Below, piece after piece: positions 9,093-17,853 of a DNA stretch of 64,000 nt. The notes under the pieces were generated by a model, which was not told where the DNA came from, made no database searches, and saw only the letters and a program-made list of their open reading frames with translations. This DNA comes from Bacilliculturomica massiliensis (GTDB taxonomy: Bacteria; Bacillota; Clostridia; Peptostreptococcales; Anaerovoracaceae). The translations under genes were made by a program, and so were the position numbers. The stretch spans positions 186,001 through 250,000 of the forward strand of contig NZ_LR027603.1 in NCBI RefSeq assembly GCF_900605495.1, written 5' to 3'. The first letter of the stretch is position 1. Every line of letters begins with the position of its first letter.

Positions 9093-9978
9093 TTGCCATA
9101 CCTCCCTCCCGCAGTCCTTCGGCCAGCTTTACAGCCAGCTCTTCTCCCTGAGTCTCCGGTCCCCGGATCTCTCCGGTCCGCCAGAGACCGCTCTCTTCGT
9201 AGTAAAGTCCCCGAATGTGGATCTGCCCGTTTTCCGTCTGAGCGAAGGCCCCCACCGGCGAACTGCATCCGCCGTCCAGAAAGCGGACGAAAGCCCGTTC
9301 CGCCCTGGCCTCGATCTCCGCCTTCCTGTCGTTGATGCAGTCCAAGAAGGAGTAGTCCTCTCCCTTTCTGCCCTGTACGGCCAGAATTCCCTGCCCGGCG
9401 GCGGGGATCATCTGATCCGGCGTGAAACGCAGGCCGATCCGCTGCGACAGATCCAGTCTGGCCAGTCCGGCGCCGGCCAGGATCAGCGCGCCGTACTGGC
9501 CGTCGTCCAGCTTCGACAGCCGGGTGATCACATTTCCCCGCACACTCTTTGTCTCCCAACCGGGATAGAGTACGGACAGCTGCAGATTCCTGCGCATGCT
9601 GGAACTGCCGGCCGGCTTGGAAAGATCCGGTTTTTCACATCCCGCGGGAAACACCATCACGTCCGATGGATCTTCCCGCCTGGAAAACGCCAGAAGAGGC
9701 AGGTCCTCCGGCACTTCCATGGGCATATCCTTCAGACTGTGCACGGACAGGTCGATCTCTCCCTCCAGCAGAGCCCGGTCCAGTTCCTTGACGAACAGAC
9801 CTTTCCCCCCCACTTTGTCCAGCGTCCTGTCCAGTATGATATCGCCCGTAGTCTTCATGGTGACCAGCTCAGTCCGGATCTCCGGATGGTATTTGCTGAT
9901 CAGATCCATGACGATGCGGGACTGAATGACAGCCAGCCTGCTTTCCCGGCTGCCAATGCGTATGGTCTTCGTTTTCAT
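9058..9978 (-). CDS. hemC: Hydroxymethylbilane synthase (porphobilinogen deaminase)
   Basis: HemC polymerises four porphobilinogen units into hydroxymethylbilane. The 306-residue product has GSRESRLAVIQS at the start, VHSLKDMPMEVPE, SSMRRNLQL, and the dipyrromethane-cofactor cysteine in GGCSSPVGAFA. It is placed directly upstream of cobA-hemD, so two consecutive tetrapyrrole steps are made from overlapping reading frames. Confidence 0.96.
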   Translation of the reverse strand: MKTKTIRIGSRESRLAVIQSRIVMDLISKYHPEIRTELVTMKTTGDIILDRTLDKVGGKGLFVKELDRALLEGEIDLSVHSLKDMPMEVPEDLPLLAFSRREDPSDVMVFPAGCEKPDLSKPAGSSSMRRNLQLSVLYPGWETKSVRGNVITRLSKLDDGQYGALILAGAGLARLDLSQRIGLRFTPDQMIPAAGQGILAVQGRKGEDYSFLDCINDRKAEIEARAERAFVRFLDGGCSSPVGAFAQTENGQIHIRGLYYEESGLWRTGEIRGPETQGEELAVKLAEGLREGGMASVQHSGKQGGR

Positions 9979-9984
9979 ATGGTC

Positions 9985-11607
9985 TCATCCCTTCTGACGA
10001 CTGGACCGGCTGCCGCAGCCGGCGTCTCCGTCCGTCGTCCTATGTGCGGCCTGATCCCGAAGGACGGCCTCCGCCGCCCCGCCGGAGTTTTTCTGTCCCA
10101 TCTGCGCCAAAACTTCCCGGACGCGCCCTGCGGCCTCCTTCGCCAGACTGTGATCCCGCCCGCAGGCCGTGACCCCTGCCACGACGCCGCCGCCGGCGGC
10201 CACCCCTGGAAAATAAAAATCACACTCCGCCCGGCAGTCCGCTGTATTCACCGGTATGCCAAGTCTGCGGCAGTCCTGCACCACCTGGCTGCTGCATTGG
10301 CGGTCGCTGACTGCGGCCAGCACAAAGACCGCTCCGGGACTCCCATCTTCGTTCAGGAGGTCCTCAGGGCCGTAGGCCTTTTTCACCAGCCGCAGCCTCC
10401 CCTCCTTCGCCGCTTCTTCCACCGCCTCCGAGACTTCCGGCGCGATGACCGTCAGCCGGCAGGAAAACTGCAGAAGCGTACGGATCCTCCGGGCGGCCAC
10501 GCGTCCGGCGCCCACCACGATCACCGGCCGGTCCTTAATATTGATAAACAGCGGAAACCAGTCTTCCGGCCCGCCGTCCCTTTCGTCACTGCATTCTTGA
10601 CCCCCGCCGACGGCCTCCAAGCCGCCGGGTCTTTCCGCCGGGGCGGTCCCTGTCCCTTCCAAAGGGCTCTCAAAATCCCCCGGGGCCCCGGGTACCCCGA
10701 ATTTCTCCTCCAGCAGGTCCAGCACCTCTTCCAGGCTTTTCCCATCCTCCTCCGGCTTCCTGCCGATGATGACCGGACGCACGCCCAGATCCAGCGCCGC
10801 CCGCAGCTTTTCGTCAAATCCGCCGGCCTTTCCCGTCTCCTTGGACACCAGATATCTGGCCCCCGTCTGCTTCAGCATGGCCGCGTTCATCTCGTAGGAA
10901 AAAGGTCCCTGCATGCAGATCAGCTGCCTGCCCTGAAAGCCCAGCTTTGTACAGGCTTCCACCGCCTCGGCCATGGGAAGCACTCTGGCGTACAGCCTGC
11001 GGCCGAAATCCTCCACCGCTGTGAAGGCGGCCAGCTCTTTGCTCCCCGTGGTCAACAGCACCGGTCCTTCCGTGGTGTTGAGAAAATCCGCGGCCTCTGC
11101 GGCGCTTTCCACAAAGACGATGCTGTCCGCGCCCTCTCCCCCCTGTTCCATCTGGGGATCGATCCTTTTCCCCTGGTCCCGCACCAGCCGCAGACAGCAG
11201 GTGTGCGTCTCGCGGCAGGCCTGCCGAATGCAGGCTGTCACCTGTGAGGCGTAGGGGTGGGTGGCGTCCACCGCCACATCGAACCGTTCTTCGGTCATCA
11301 GACGGCACATTTCCTCTTCTGAGAGCCTGCCTGATAAAATACGCAGCCTGCCGCTGCCGGTCTGCCGGCCTGCAGCGCTGTCTTCCAGGACCACCCGGCC
11401 GTACTCCGTGGCCACGCAGGCCGTGATCTCCACCGCCGCCTCAGCCCTTCCGGCTCCCCATCCGCCTTCGCCCCGTTCAGCCGTTTCCATGGACCCGGCG
11501 CCGGCTGCTCCAGCGTTTCCGGCGGCCGCGGCCCGCGTCCGCTCAAGGAGCCGCTCCGTCAGCACTCTTCCCTCTGTGGTCCCGGCGAATATCAAAATCT
11601 TTATCAT
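9985..11607 (-). CDS. cbiJ-sirC: Fused cobalt-precorrin-6A reductase (CbiJ) / precorrin-2 dehydrogenase (SirC)
   Basis: Residues 1 to about 315 form CbiJ/CobK, the NAD(P)H reductase of precorrin-6A (ILIFAGTTEGRVL, DVAVDATHPYASQVT, LLTTGSKEL, SKETGKAGGFDEKL). A Gly/Pro-rich linker of about 45 residues leads to a SirC/Met8-type dehydrogenase (about 350-510; FPLFINIKDRPVIVVGAGRVAARRI, PVNTADC, DFYFPGV) that oxidises precorrin-2 to sirohydrochlorin for CbiK. The CbiJ half carries an unusual Ala/Gly-rich insertion at about residues 24-59. The ATG at 11607 lies two bases after the cbiH stop. Domain identities are clear; the combined activity is inferred. Confidence 0.9.
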   Translation of the reverse strand: MIKILIFAGTTEGRVLTERLLERTRAAAAGNAGAAGAGSMETAERGEGGWGAGRAEAAVEITACVATEYGRVVLEDSAAGRQTGSGRLRILSGRLSEEEMCRLMTEERFDVAVDATHPYASQVTACIRQACRETHTCCLRLVRDQGKRIDPQMEQGGEGADSIVFVESAAEAADFLNTTEGPVLLTTGSKELAAFTAVEDFGRRLYARVLPMAEAVEACTKLGFQGRQLICMQGPFSYEMNAAMLKQTGARYLVSKETGKAGGFDEKLRAALDLGVRPVIIGRKPEEDGKSLEEVLDLLEEKFGVPGAPGDFESPLEGTGTAPAERPGGLEAVGGGQECSDERDGGPEDWFPLFINIKDRPVIVVGAGRVAARRIRTLLQFSCRLTVIAPEVSEAVEEAAKEGRLRLVKKAYGPEDLLNEDGSPGAVFVLAAVSDRQCSSQVVQDCRRLGIPVNTADCRAECDFYFPGVAAGGGVVAGVTACGRDHSLAKEAAGRVREVLAQMGQKNSGGAAEAVLRDQAAHRTTDGDAGCGSRSSRQKG

Positions 11608-11608
11608 T

Positions 11609-12337
11609 TTAAACTCCCCGATAGCCCCTGGGGGTCACCATCTTTCCACCGATGTTTTTCGTCTGGGAATTTCCGATATAGACGGTGGTGAACATATCCA
11701 CCGCCGTGTCTCTCAGCTGGGCCAGAGTCAGAACGGTGCCCGACTCGCCTTCTCTGCCGATGTTCTTCACAAATCCCGCCACCGTGTCGGGCCCCCTGTG
11801 CCTCATGACGATGTCGCAGGCTTTCTGCAGATAGTCGTGACGCTTTTTGCTGGACGGATTGTACAGACAGATGACAAAGTCCGCCTCCGCCGCGCAGTCC
11901 AGCCGCTTCTCGATCCGCTCCCAGGGAGTCAGAAGATCGCTGAGACTGATCACGGAAAAATCGTGGATCAGCGGGGCGCCCAGCACCGCCGCTCCGCTGC
12001 AGGCCGCCGTGATCCCCGGTACGACTTCGATCTCTACCGGCTCATATTCCTGCGCCACCTCGTACATGAGCCCCGCCATGCCGTAGACGCCCGCGTCCCC
12101 GCTGCAGACCATGGAGACCGTCTGGCCCTTTACCGCTTCCGACAGAGCCAGATGACACCGGTCCACTTCTTTTTTCATGGGCGTGGACAGCAGCTTCTTG
12201 TGCCCGAATCTCTCCCGGATCAAGTCAATATAGACATCGTAGCCCGCAATGACCTGGCTTTCTTCAAGTACCGCTTCCGCCCGGCCCGTCATCTGGTCCA
12301 TGCCCCCGGGCCCCAGGCCCACCACATATATTTTCAT
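11609..12337 (-). CDS. cbiH: Cobalt-precorrin-3 C17-methyltransferase (ring contraction)
   Basis: CbiH methylates C-17 and brings about ring contraction to cobalt-precorrin-4. The 242-residue product is a tetrapyrrole methylase with IYVVGLGPGGMDQMT, VCSGDAGVYGMAGL, VVPGITAACSGAAVLGAPL and FVICLYNPSSKKR, typical of CbiH/CobJ. It sits between hemA and cbiJ-sirC in the operon. Confidence 0.95.
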   Translation of the reverse strand: MKIYVVGLGPGGMDQMTGRAEAVLEESQVIAGYDVYIDLIRERFGHKKLLSTPMKKEVDRCHLALSEAVKGQTVSMVCSGDAGVYGMAGLMYEVAQEYEPVEIEVVPGITAACSGAAVLGAPLIHDFSVISLSDLLTPWERIEKRLDCAAEADFVICLYNPSSKKRHDYLQKACDIVMRHRGPDTVAGFVKNIGREGESGTVLTLAQLRDTAVDMFTTVYIGNSQTKNIGGKMVTPRGYRGV

Positions 12338-12394
12338 TCTGTTCTTATCCTTTCTTTTGCCTGATCCGTCTGTTTTAAGCGATCGGGCTTTTTT

Positions 12395-13675
12395 CTATCG
12401 GCCTGCCGGATTGGGCGAGCCCGTTTTCAGCGTGTCCTTCTGCGCGGCGCGGACCAGAGCGTCCATACAGACCTCCCACAGTTCCGGCGTCAGCGTCTCC
12501 CGCAGCCCGTAGAGGATCTTGCCCACCGATTTTTCAGCAGCCGTGTAGATAGAATCCGACAGCTCGGCCACGGCGTCGTCGGAGACGGTCAGCTCGCGCA
12601 TGGTCCCGGACAGACGGTCCATCACATCCTCCGCGGCCAGCTCGGTGATCTTCTTTACCTGAGGCACCTCTTCGCGGAAAGCGAACCATCTCTCCAGCTC
12701 CGCCGCGTGATCCTCCAGGATCTCCAGGGCCCGTCTAACGGCGGTCTCGCTGGCAGTTCCCATGCTCCCGTCGCTGAGAGAGTCGATATCGTAAACGTGA
12801 AAGCCTTCCATCTCCCCGATGCGGGGATCAATATCCCGTGGAACCGCCAGATCCAGCCAGATCCGCTGCTCCGGCAGCTTCATGCCTTCTATGTCGGTCT
12901 TGTGGATCGTGTAATGGGGCGACAGCGTGGCGCTGATCACTACCTGACTGTCCGTCAGCTCGGCGATCCGGTCTTCGTAAGGGACCATGCGGCATCCCTC
13001 CGGTACGATGGAGCCCTGCTCTTCCCGGCCGTGTATGCGTTTGCGCAGAGTCATGCTGACGCAGGCCCCCTGATCGACCAGCGCGTTGGCGATCAGCCTG
13101 CCCATCTGGCCGTTTCCGATCACAAGACACCGGACGCCTTTCAGACTGCCCATCCTGTTTTTCAGAAGCTCCAGCGAACTGACGGCCGTAGACTGGTCCG
13201 CCGCTGTGATGCGCACGGTGGATTTCACTTTCTTCGCCGCCGCGATGGCGCTCTGAAACAGCTTTTCGATGACCATGTCGTCGCAGCCGCACTCCCTGCA
13301 GTGGACCAGCGCTTCCCGCACCTGGGAGATGATCTGATCCTCGCCGAACAGTCTGGAGGCCAGTCCGCAGCTGAGCTGAAAGAGATGATCCACAGCCTCC
13401 CCGTCCCGGCGTTCCACGAAGTACGCGCCGTATTGGGACTTATCGATGCCTTTTACCTCACACAGCATGTCATAGGGCGAGATCCGTCTCCCGGCCTCCC
13501 CGCTGATCCACAGCTCTGTCCGGTTGCAGGTGGAGAGCAGCAGACAGCCGTCCACGGCGAACTCGTCTCTGATGCGCTTCATGGCCGCGGCCGCCTGCGC
13601 TCTGGTAAAGGAGAACAGTTCGCGGTAGGCCACGGAAGCCCTGCTGTGATCGATTCCTATCATGCTGATGTTCAT
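12395..13675 (-). CDS. hemA: Glutamyl-tRNA reductase
   Basis: HemA reduces glutamyl-tRNA to glutamate-1-semialdehyde, the first committed step of the C5 tetrapyrrole pathway. The protein (426 aa) shows the catalytic-cysteine segment LLSTCNRTELW, FGEDQIISQVREA, and the NADPH-binding GNGQMGRLIANAL. Its ATG overlaps the cbiF stop by 4 bp. The partner hemL lies about 15 kb away in block C of the same locus. Confidence 0.96.
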   Translation of the reverse strand: MNISMIGIDHSRASVAYRELFSFTRAQAAAAMKRIRDEFAVDGCLLLSTCNRTELWISGEAGRRISPYDMLCEVKGIDKSQYGAYFVERRDGEAVDHLFQLSCGLASRLFGEDQIISQVREALVHCRECGCDDMVIEKLFQSAIAAAKKVKSTVRITAADQSTAVSSLELLKNRMGSLKGVRCLVIGNGQMGRLIANALVDQGACVSMTLRKRIHGREEQGSIVPEGCRMVPYEDRIAELTDSQVVISATLSPHYTIHKTDIEGMKLPEQRIWLDLAVPRDIDPRIGEMEGFHVYDIDSLSDGSMGTASETAVRRALEILEDHAAELERWFAFREEVPQVKKITELAAEDVMDRLSGTMRELTVSDDAVAELSDSIYTAAEKSVGKILYGLRETLTPELWEVCMDALVRAAQKDTLKTGSPNPAGR

Positions 13676-14430
13676 TTTATAACAGCCTCTCTGAATTCAT
13701 GAGTAAAGGCGGGATCGTACAGTTTGGAACGCTGATAAACGTCGCCCAGGAAATTCCCCACCAGGATCAGCGCCGTCTTTGTGATGTGATTCTCCGCCGC
13801 CGTTCTCTGCAGGCCGCCCACTGTGGTGTAAAACACCTGCTCATCCGGCCACGTGGCCTTATAGACGATGGCCGCCGGCGTCTCCGCCGTGTAGCCGCCG
13901 GCGATCAGACGCTCTGACAGCGGCTCCAGCAGTCCTGTGGACAGAAAGATGGCCATGGTGGCCTGATGGGACGCCAGCAGCGAGATCTCTTCTTTTTCCG
14001 GCACCGGCGTGCGCCCCGCCATGCGGGTAATGATGACAGTCTGGGACACATCGGGAAGCGTATACTCCGCTTTCAGCGCCGCCGCCGCGCCGCAGAAAGA
14101 ACTGACGCCCGGCGTCACCTGAAAGGCGATCTTCTCCGCGGCCAGCAGATCCATCTGCTCCCGGATCGCCCCGTAGATGCTGGGATCTCCCGTGTGAAGC
14201 CGAACGGTCGTCTTCCCTTCCGCCTCCGCCTTCTTCATCACGCCGATCACCTCTTCCAGCGTCATGGAAGCGCTGTCGTGAATCTCACAGCCCTCCTTTG
14301 CCAGCTTCAGATGTTCCGGGTTCACCAGCGAACCCGCATATATGATCACGTCCGCCTCCGAAAGCAGATCGCGGCCTCTCACGGTGATCAGGTCCGTAGC
14401 CCCCGGTCCCGCTCCTACAAAATGTACCAT
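13672..14430 (-). CDS. cbiF: Cobalt-precorrin-4 C11-methyltransferase
   Basis: CbiF methylates C-11 of cobalt-precorrin-4. The start MVHFVGAGPGATDLITVRG at 14430 follows GGAGGAGG; an upstream extension is not conserved. Family segments include YAGSLVNPEHL, RLHTGDPSIYGAIREQMD and TPGVSSFCGAAAAL. Length is 252 aa. It is co-translated with hemA through a 4-bp overlap. Confidence 0.95.
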   Translation of the reverse strand: MVHFVGAGPGATDLITVRGRDLLSEADVIIYAGSLVNPEHLKLAKEGCEIHDSASMTLEEVIGVMKKAEAEGKTTVRLHTGDPSIYGAIREQMDLLAAEKIAFQVTPGVSSFCGAAAALKAEYTLPDVSQTVIITRMAGRTPVPEKEEISLLASHQATMAIFLSTGLLEPLSERLIAGGYTAETPAAIVYKATWPDEQVFYTTVGGLQRTAAENHITKTALILVGNFLGDVYQRSKLYDPAFTHEFREAVIK

Positions 14431-14528
14431 ACTGTTACCTCCTCCGTCGCCGCAGGCGTTTCCATTCACCCGATCCGTCCCCGGCGCCCGCCGCTCTGAT
14501 TCATCATATCGTTTATTTGCTTTATACG

Positions 14529-15224
14529 TTAATTTTTCTTGTCCTTCACGACGATGAGGGAGAAATATCCCGCGTTCTCGTCGATCTCTTCCGCCGACCG
14601 GAAGATCCGCTCCCCTTCCATGCCGCAGCGCTCCACCATCATGACCTCCTGAGGCGGATCCATATCGGCGATCATTTCCCTGATCTTTCCGATGGACTTC
14701 CCGCTTTTCATAAGCACTTTGGTGCCCGACAGGCTGAGCGCCTCCTCCAGCCCCTTATAGGAGGCCGGAATGATGTGCAGTCCCTGATGGGCTTCGGTGA
14801 GCCCCTCGTTCAGCCGGGCGGCTACGGCGCAGAAGGACGGGATGCCGGGCACGATCTGAGCCTCATATCCCGCCGCCAGCACTCTGTCGTGGACATAGAT
14901 ATATGTAGAATAGATAGACGGATCTCCCAGGGTCAGAAATGCCACGTCCCTGCCCTCCTTCAGTTTTTCCACTACCTGAGCGGCAGCGGCGGCGTGGCAG
15001 GCCTCCAGCTTTTCCCGGTCTCTTGTCATGGGCATCTCCAGCTCCAGCCGCTCTTTCCCTTCGATCTCCGGGCAGGCTCCCCTGGCTATGGTGTATGCCG
15101 CATTGACCTCCTGACCCGATCTCGGGACCGCTATGATACCGCACTGGCGGATCAGCCGCACCGCCAGCAGCGTCATCAGTTCCGGATCTCCCGGCCCTAC
15201 ACCGATTCCATATAATTTTGCCAT
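14529..15224 (-). CDS. cbiL: Cobalt-factor II C20-methyltransferase
   Basis: CbiL adds a methyl group at C-20 of cobalt-sirohydrochlorin. It is 231 aa long with the tetrapyrrole-methylase N terminus MAKLYGIGVGPGDPELMTL, FLTLGDPSIYSTY and IVPGIPSFCAVAARL. The ATG at 15224 has only a weak AGGGAAAG ribosome site, but further upstream sequence is low-complexity and not conserved. Confidence 0.93.
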   Translation of the reverse strand: MAKLYGIGVGPGDPELMTLLAVRLIRQCGIIAVPRSGQEVNAAYTIARGACPEIEGKERLELEMPMTRDREKLEACHAAAAAQVVEKLKEGRDVAFLTLGDPSIYSTYIYVHDRVLAAGYEAQIVPGIPSFCAVAARLNEGLTEAHQGLHIIPASYKGLEEALSLSGTKVLMKSGKSIGKIREMIADMDPPQEVMMVERCGMEGERIFRSAEEIDENAGYFSLIVVKDKKN

Positions 15225-15330
15225 TGTTTTCGCTTTCCCTCTCTCCGGCTGTAAAGCCGGTCCGTTTCTCTGTCCGCCGGCTGCTCCCTTGCGCCTCCGG
15301 CCCTGCCATTCTATCCATAGACCGCGCTGT

Positions 15331-16587
15331 TTAGGTCCGCGGCTTCCCCTCCGCGCCGTCCTGCCGTAATTTCTCCACAAGGCAGGACGCCCGTGACGTC
15401 TGTCCCAATAATCCATAGCGGTTGGAGAACATCACCGCTCCCGCCGCCATGCCGTCTCCCACGCGCTGCCCGATGTGATACTCCACCTTTTCCAGAATGG
15501 AAGCCATCGTCTTTATCCGCAGCATGCTTGGCCGCTCCGTTCCTCCGCCGCCGTCCGTTTCCTCACGTGCTTCTCCATCCAAAACAGCGATGGCGTCGTC
15601 TGTGGTCACGCAGGAAAACAGCCGCTCCACGATCTCCCTTTCGGCTCCCATTCTGGCCGCGTGGGCCGCCAGGATCTCCAGTCTGGCGTCTCCGTATTTC
15701 GAATGGGTATTCATGATCCCGCCGGCCACCTTCACCAGCTTCCCGATGTGGGCCGTCAGCAGTACGCCGTGAAAGCCCAGTTCAACGGCATGATCCAGAG
15801 CTTCCCCCAGAAAATTGCTGCACTTGACCGTGTAGATGCTGCCCAGGCTCATACTCTCCCTCAGAAAGGTCTCGCCGTAGTTCCCCGGCGTAATGAGAAG
15901 GTACTCCGCTCCCGCCGCCTTCTGCATATTCATCTCCACCTTGATGGTGTCGATGAGGGCCTGCTCGCTCATGGGTTCCACTATGCCGCTGGTCCCCAGC
16001 ACAGAGATGCCCCCCTCGATACCCAGTCTGGGATTGTATGTTTTTCTCGCCAGGTCCGTTCCCGCTGGAATGGAGATCTCCACGAATATGCCTCCCTCAT
16101 AACCTGCTTCGGCGGCCGTCCGGCGGACCTCCTCTTCGATCATCCGCCTGGGCGTAGGGTTGATCGCCGCCTGACCCACCGCGCAGGCCAGACCCGGCTT
16201 GGTCACCCGGCCCACGCCGGGGCCGCCGTCGATCAGGATCCGATCGTCGTCGCCCCCGGTCAATTCCACTCTGGCGTAGACCAGCACGCCGTCCGTCACG
16301 TCGGGATCATCCCCGCTGTCCTTTCTGACGGCGCACACCGCTCCGGCTCCGCTTCCCTTTTCCACGCAGCTCCCGCCGTCAGCAGTACTTCCCCCTGCAG
16401 TGAGACGGCCTTCCTCTATGGGAATAGTCAGTACCGCGCCCCCCGGCGTGGCGATCTCAACCTGTTCCACCCGCCGGGCAAGCCCTGTGGCCAGCACAGC
16501 CGCCGCCCTGGCCGCCGCAGCGGCGCAGGTTCCGGTGGTATAGCCCCGCCTGAGCTTCTTATGATCTTTCATTACGTAATCTTCCAT
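15331..16587 (-). CDS. cbiD: Cobalt-precorrin-5B C1-methyltransferase
   Basis: CbiD is the anaerobic-route C-1 methyltransferase. The product (about 418 aa) starts close to the family signature RRGYTTGTCAAAAARAA and contains LGTSGIVEPMSEQAL, TPGNYGETF and HIGKLVKVAGGIMNTHSKYGD. The ATG at 16587 was chosen (GGAGGAG about 12 nt upstream); a second ATG at 16572 is also possible. An internal acidic, Gly/Ser-rich stretch near residues 60-100 looks like a lineage-specific insertion. Confidence 0.94.
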   Translation of the reverse strand: MEDYVMKDHKKLRRGYTTGTCAAAAARAAAVLATGLARRVEQVEIATPGGAVLTIPIEEGRLTAGGSTADGGSCVEKGSGAGAVCAVRKDSGDDPDVTDGVLVYARVELTGGDDDRILIDGGPGVGRVTKPGLACAVGQAAINPTPRRMIEEEVRRTAAEAGYEGGIFVEISIPAGTDLARKTYNPRLGIEGGISVLGTSGIVEPMSEQALIDTIKVEMNMQKAAGAEYLLITPGNYGETFLRESMSLGSIYTVKCSNFLGEALDHAVELGFHGVLLTAHIGKLVKVAGGIMNTHSKYGDARLEILAAHAARMGAEREIVERLFSCVTTDDAIAVLDGEAREETDGGGGTERPSMLRIKTMASILEKVEYHIGQRVGDGMAAGAVMFSNRYGLLGQTSRASCLVEKLRQDGAEGKPRT

Positions 16588-16667
16588 GGCGTCCTGTTTC
16601 TCCTCCCGGCGTGGTCTCTCTCTGCCGCCGCGCCGGACCATTCGTCCCGCATGCTCCTGAGAAAAGA

Positions 16668-17459
16668 TTATTCCTGTTCCTCCATGGCCGCTCTGACGTG
16701 TTCCAGATAAATATCCCGCACCGCCTGGATCTCACCCAGCCCTTTCATCACGCACTTGACCGCGTACCCCTGAGATTCAAAGATGTTTTTCCAGGAGTCC
16801 TCATCCTCCCCCGCCATATCGTTGCTGGCGTGATCACCGGCCACGATCATGAACGGCATGAGCACCACCCGCTTTGGTCCAAACCGTTTCAGCTGCTTAT
16901 GCACCTGCTCCAGCGCGGGATAACCCTCCACAGTGCCCACGAATACATTCTCGTGGCCCGTGTCTTTAAAGCGATAATCCAGAGCGGCGTACGCCGCGTC
17001 CACGTGATGTTCCGTACCGTGGCCCATGAGCACCAGCCCATCTCCCTCTTCCAGCTCCGCCTCGCGGATCACCGCCTCCACTACCTTATCGTAATCCTCG
17101 GAAGAAGTGAGCAGGGGCCTGCCCACCAGAAACCGCTCAAAACGTCCGCTCCAGGGGGCCAGCAGCGCGACCATCTTCTCGTACTCCTCCCCGTTGATCA
17201 CGTGGGTGGGCTGCACCACCAGATCCCTTATCCCGTCGGCCGCCAGACGTTCCATCGCCTCCGTTACATTATCGATGTGGATCCCGTCGCGCTTTTGCAG
17301 GACCCGCAGGATCATGCCGCTGGTAAAGGCTCTGCGCACTTCCCATTCCGGCCAGGCGGCGGCGATCTCCCTCTCGATGGCTCCGATGGTTTTATCTCTT
17401 GTCTCCTGATAACTGGTGCCGAAGCTGACTACCAGGATCGCTTTTTTTGTCTCTCCCAT
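16668..17459 (-). CDS. cbiK: Sirohydrochlorin cobaltochelatase
   Basis: CbiK inserts cobalt into sirohydrochlorin, committing it to cobalamin. The 263-residue product has the class II chelatase pattern: ILVVSFGTSYQETRDKTI, a metal-site histidine in VVQPTHVINGEEYE, VLMGHGTEHHVDAAY and MPFMIVAGDHASNDMAG. The start MGETKKA at 17459 follows AAAGGAGAC; no signal peptide is present with this start, so it is cytoplasmic. It is the first gene after the cobalamin riboswitch and its terminator. Confidence 0.95.
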   Translation of the reverse strand: MGETKKAILVVSFGTSYQETRDKTIGAIEREIAAAWPEWEVRRAFTSGMILRVLQKRDGIHIDNVTEAMERLAADGIRDLVVQPTHVINGEEYEKMVALLAPWSGRFERFLVGRPLLTSSEDYDKVVEAVIREAELEEGDGLVLMGHGTEHHVDAAYAALDYRFKDTGHENVFVGTVEGYPALEQVHKQLKRFGPKRVVLMPFMIVAGDHASNDMAGEDEDSWKNIFESQGYAVKCVMKGLGEIQAVRDIYLEHVRAAMEEQE

Positions 17460-17499
17460 TTTGTCTCCTTTGTCCCGTCCTGCGACCTGCATTTTATTT

Positions 17500-17532
17500 A
17501 AAAAAAAACTGCTCCGGCTATGCCAAAGCAGT
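17500..17532 (-). terminator. Riboswitch-associated terminator upstream of cbiK
   Basis: On the minus strand an 11-bp stem containing two U-G pairs (17508-17518 with 17522-17532) and a 3-nt loop is followed by nine T (plus-strand A at 17500-17508). It lies between the cobalamin aptamer and the cbiK start, so it is the likely expression platform, terminating transcription when B12 is bound. Confidence 0.8.
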
Positions 17533-17627
17533 GTAATAAGCAAAAATCCAAAAAGATTTTTCTTCCATTACGCCTTCTCATCGCCCGTAAGAAATTGTAA
17601 TCCCGGCCCCGCCGGCCGGTCTCATGC

Positions 17628-17800
17628 GTTCAGGCAGGTCTTCTGGCTCAGGCGTCCTCACCGCATTCTATCTTCCCGTGTTGCACAGTGATGTTTTGAA
17701 TGCAGCTCTTCCTTTACAGCGGCGCGACCGCGCGGGATTCTCACCCGTCTTCCCTATTCTCCCGGCAAAAATCGCCGGGCACCTGTCGGCATCTCTATTT
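17628..17800 (-). ncRNA. Cobalamin riboswitch controlling block A (cbiK to cobS)
   Basis: Read on the minus strand, this region contains the conserved AdoCbl-riboswitch elements in order: GACAGGTGCCC, GGGAGAATAGGGAA, the GGGTGAGAATCCCGCGCGG core, CCGCTGTAA, and the closing GCCAGAAGACCTGCC that pairs with the ACAGGTG strand. It lies about 170 nt upstream of cbiK and is followed by a terminator, implying repression by cobalamin. Confidence 0.95.
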
Positions 17801-17853
17801 TCTTTTATTCATCCATACATTATAGCACGGCGAAAGGGCTGTAACAAGTGGTT

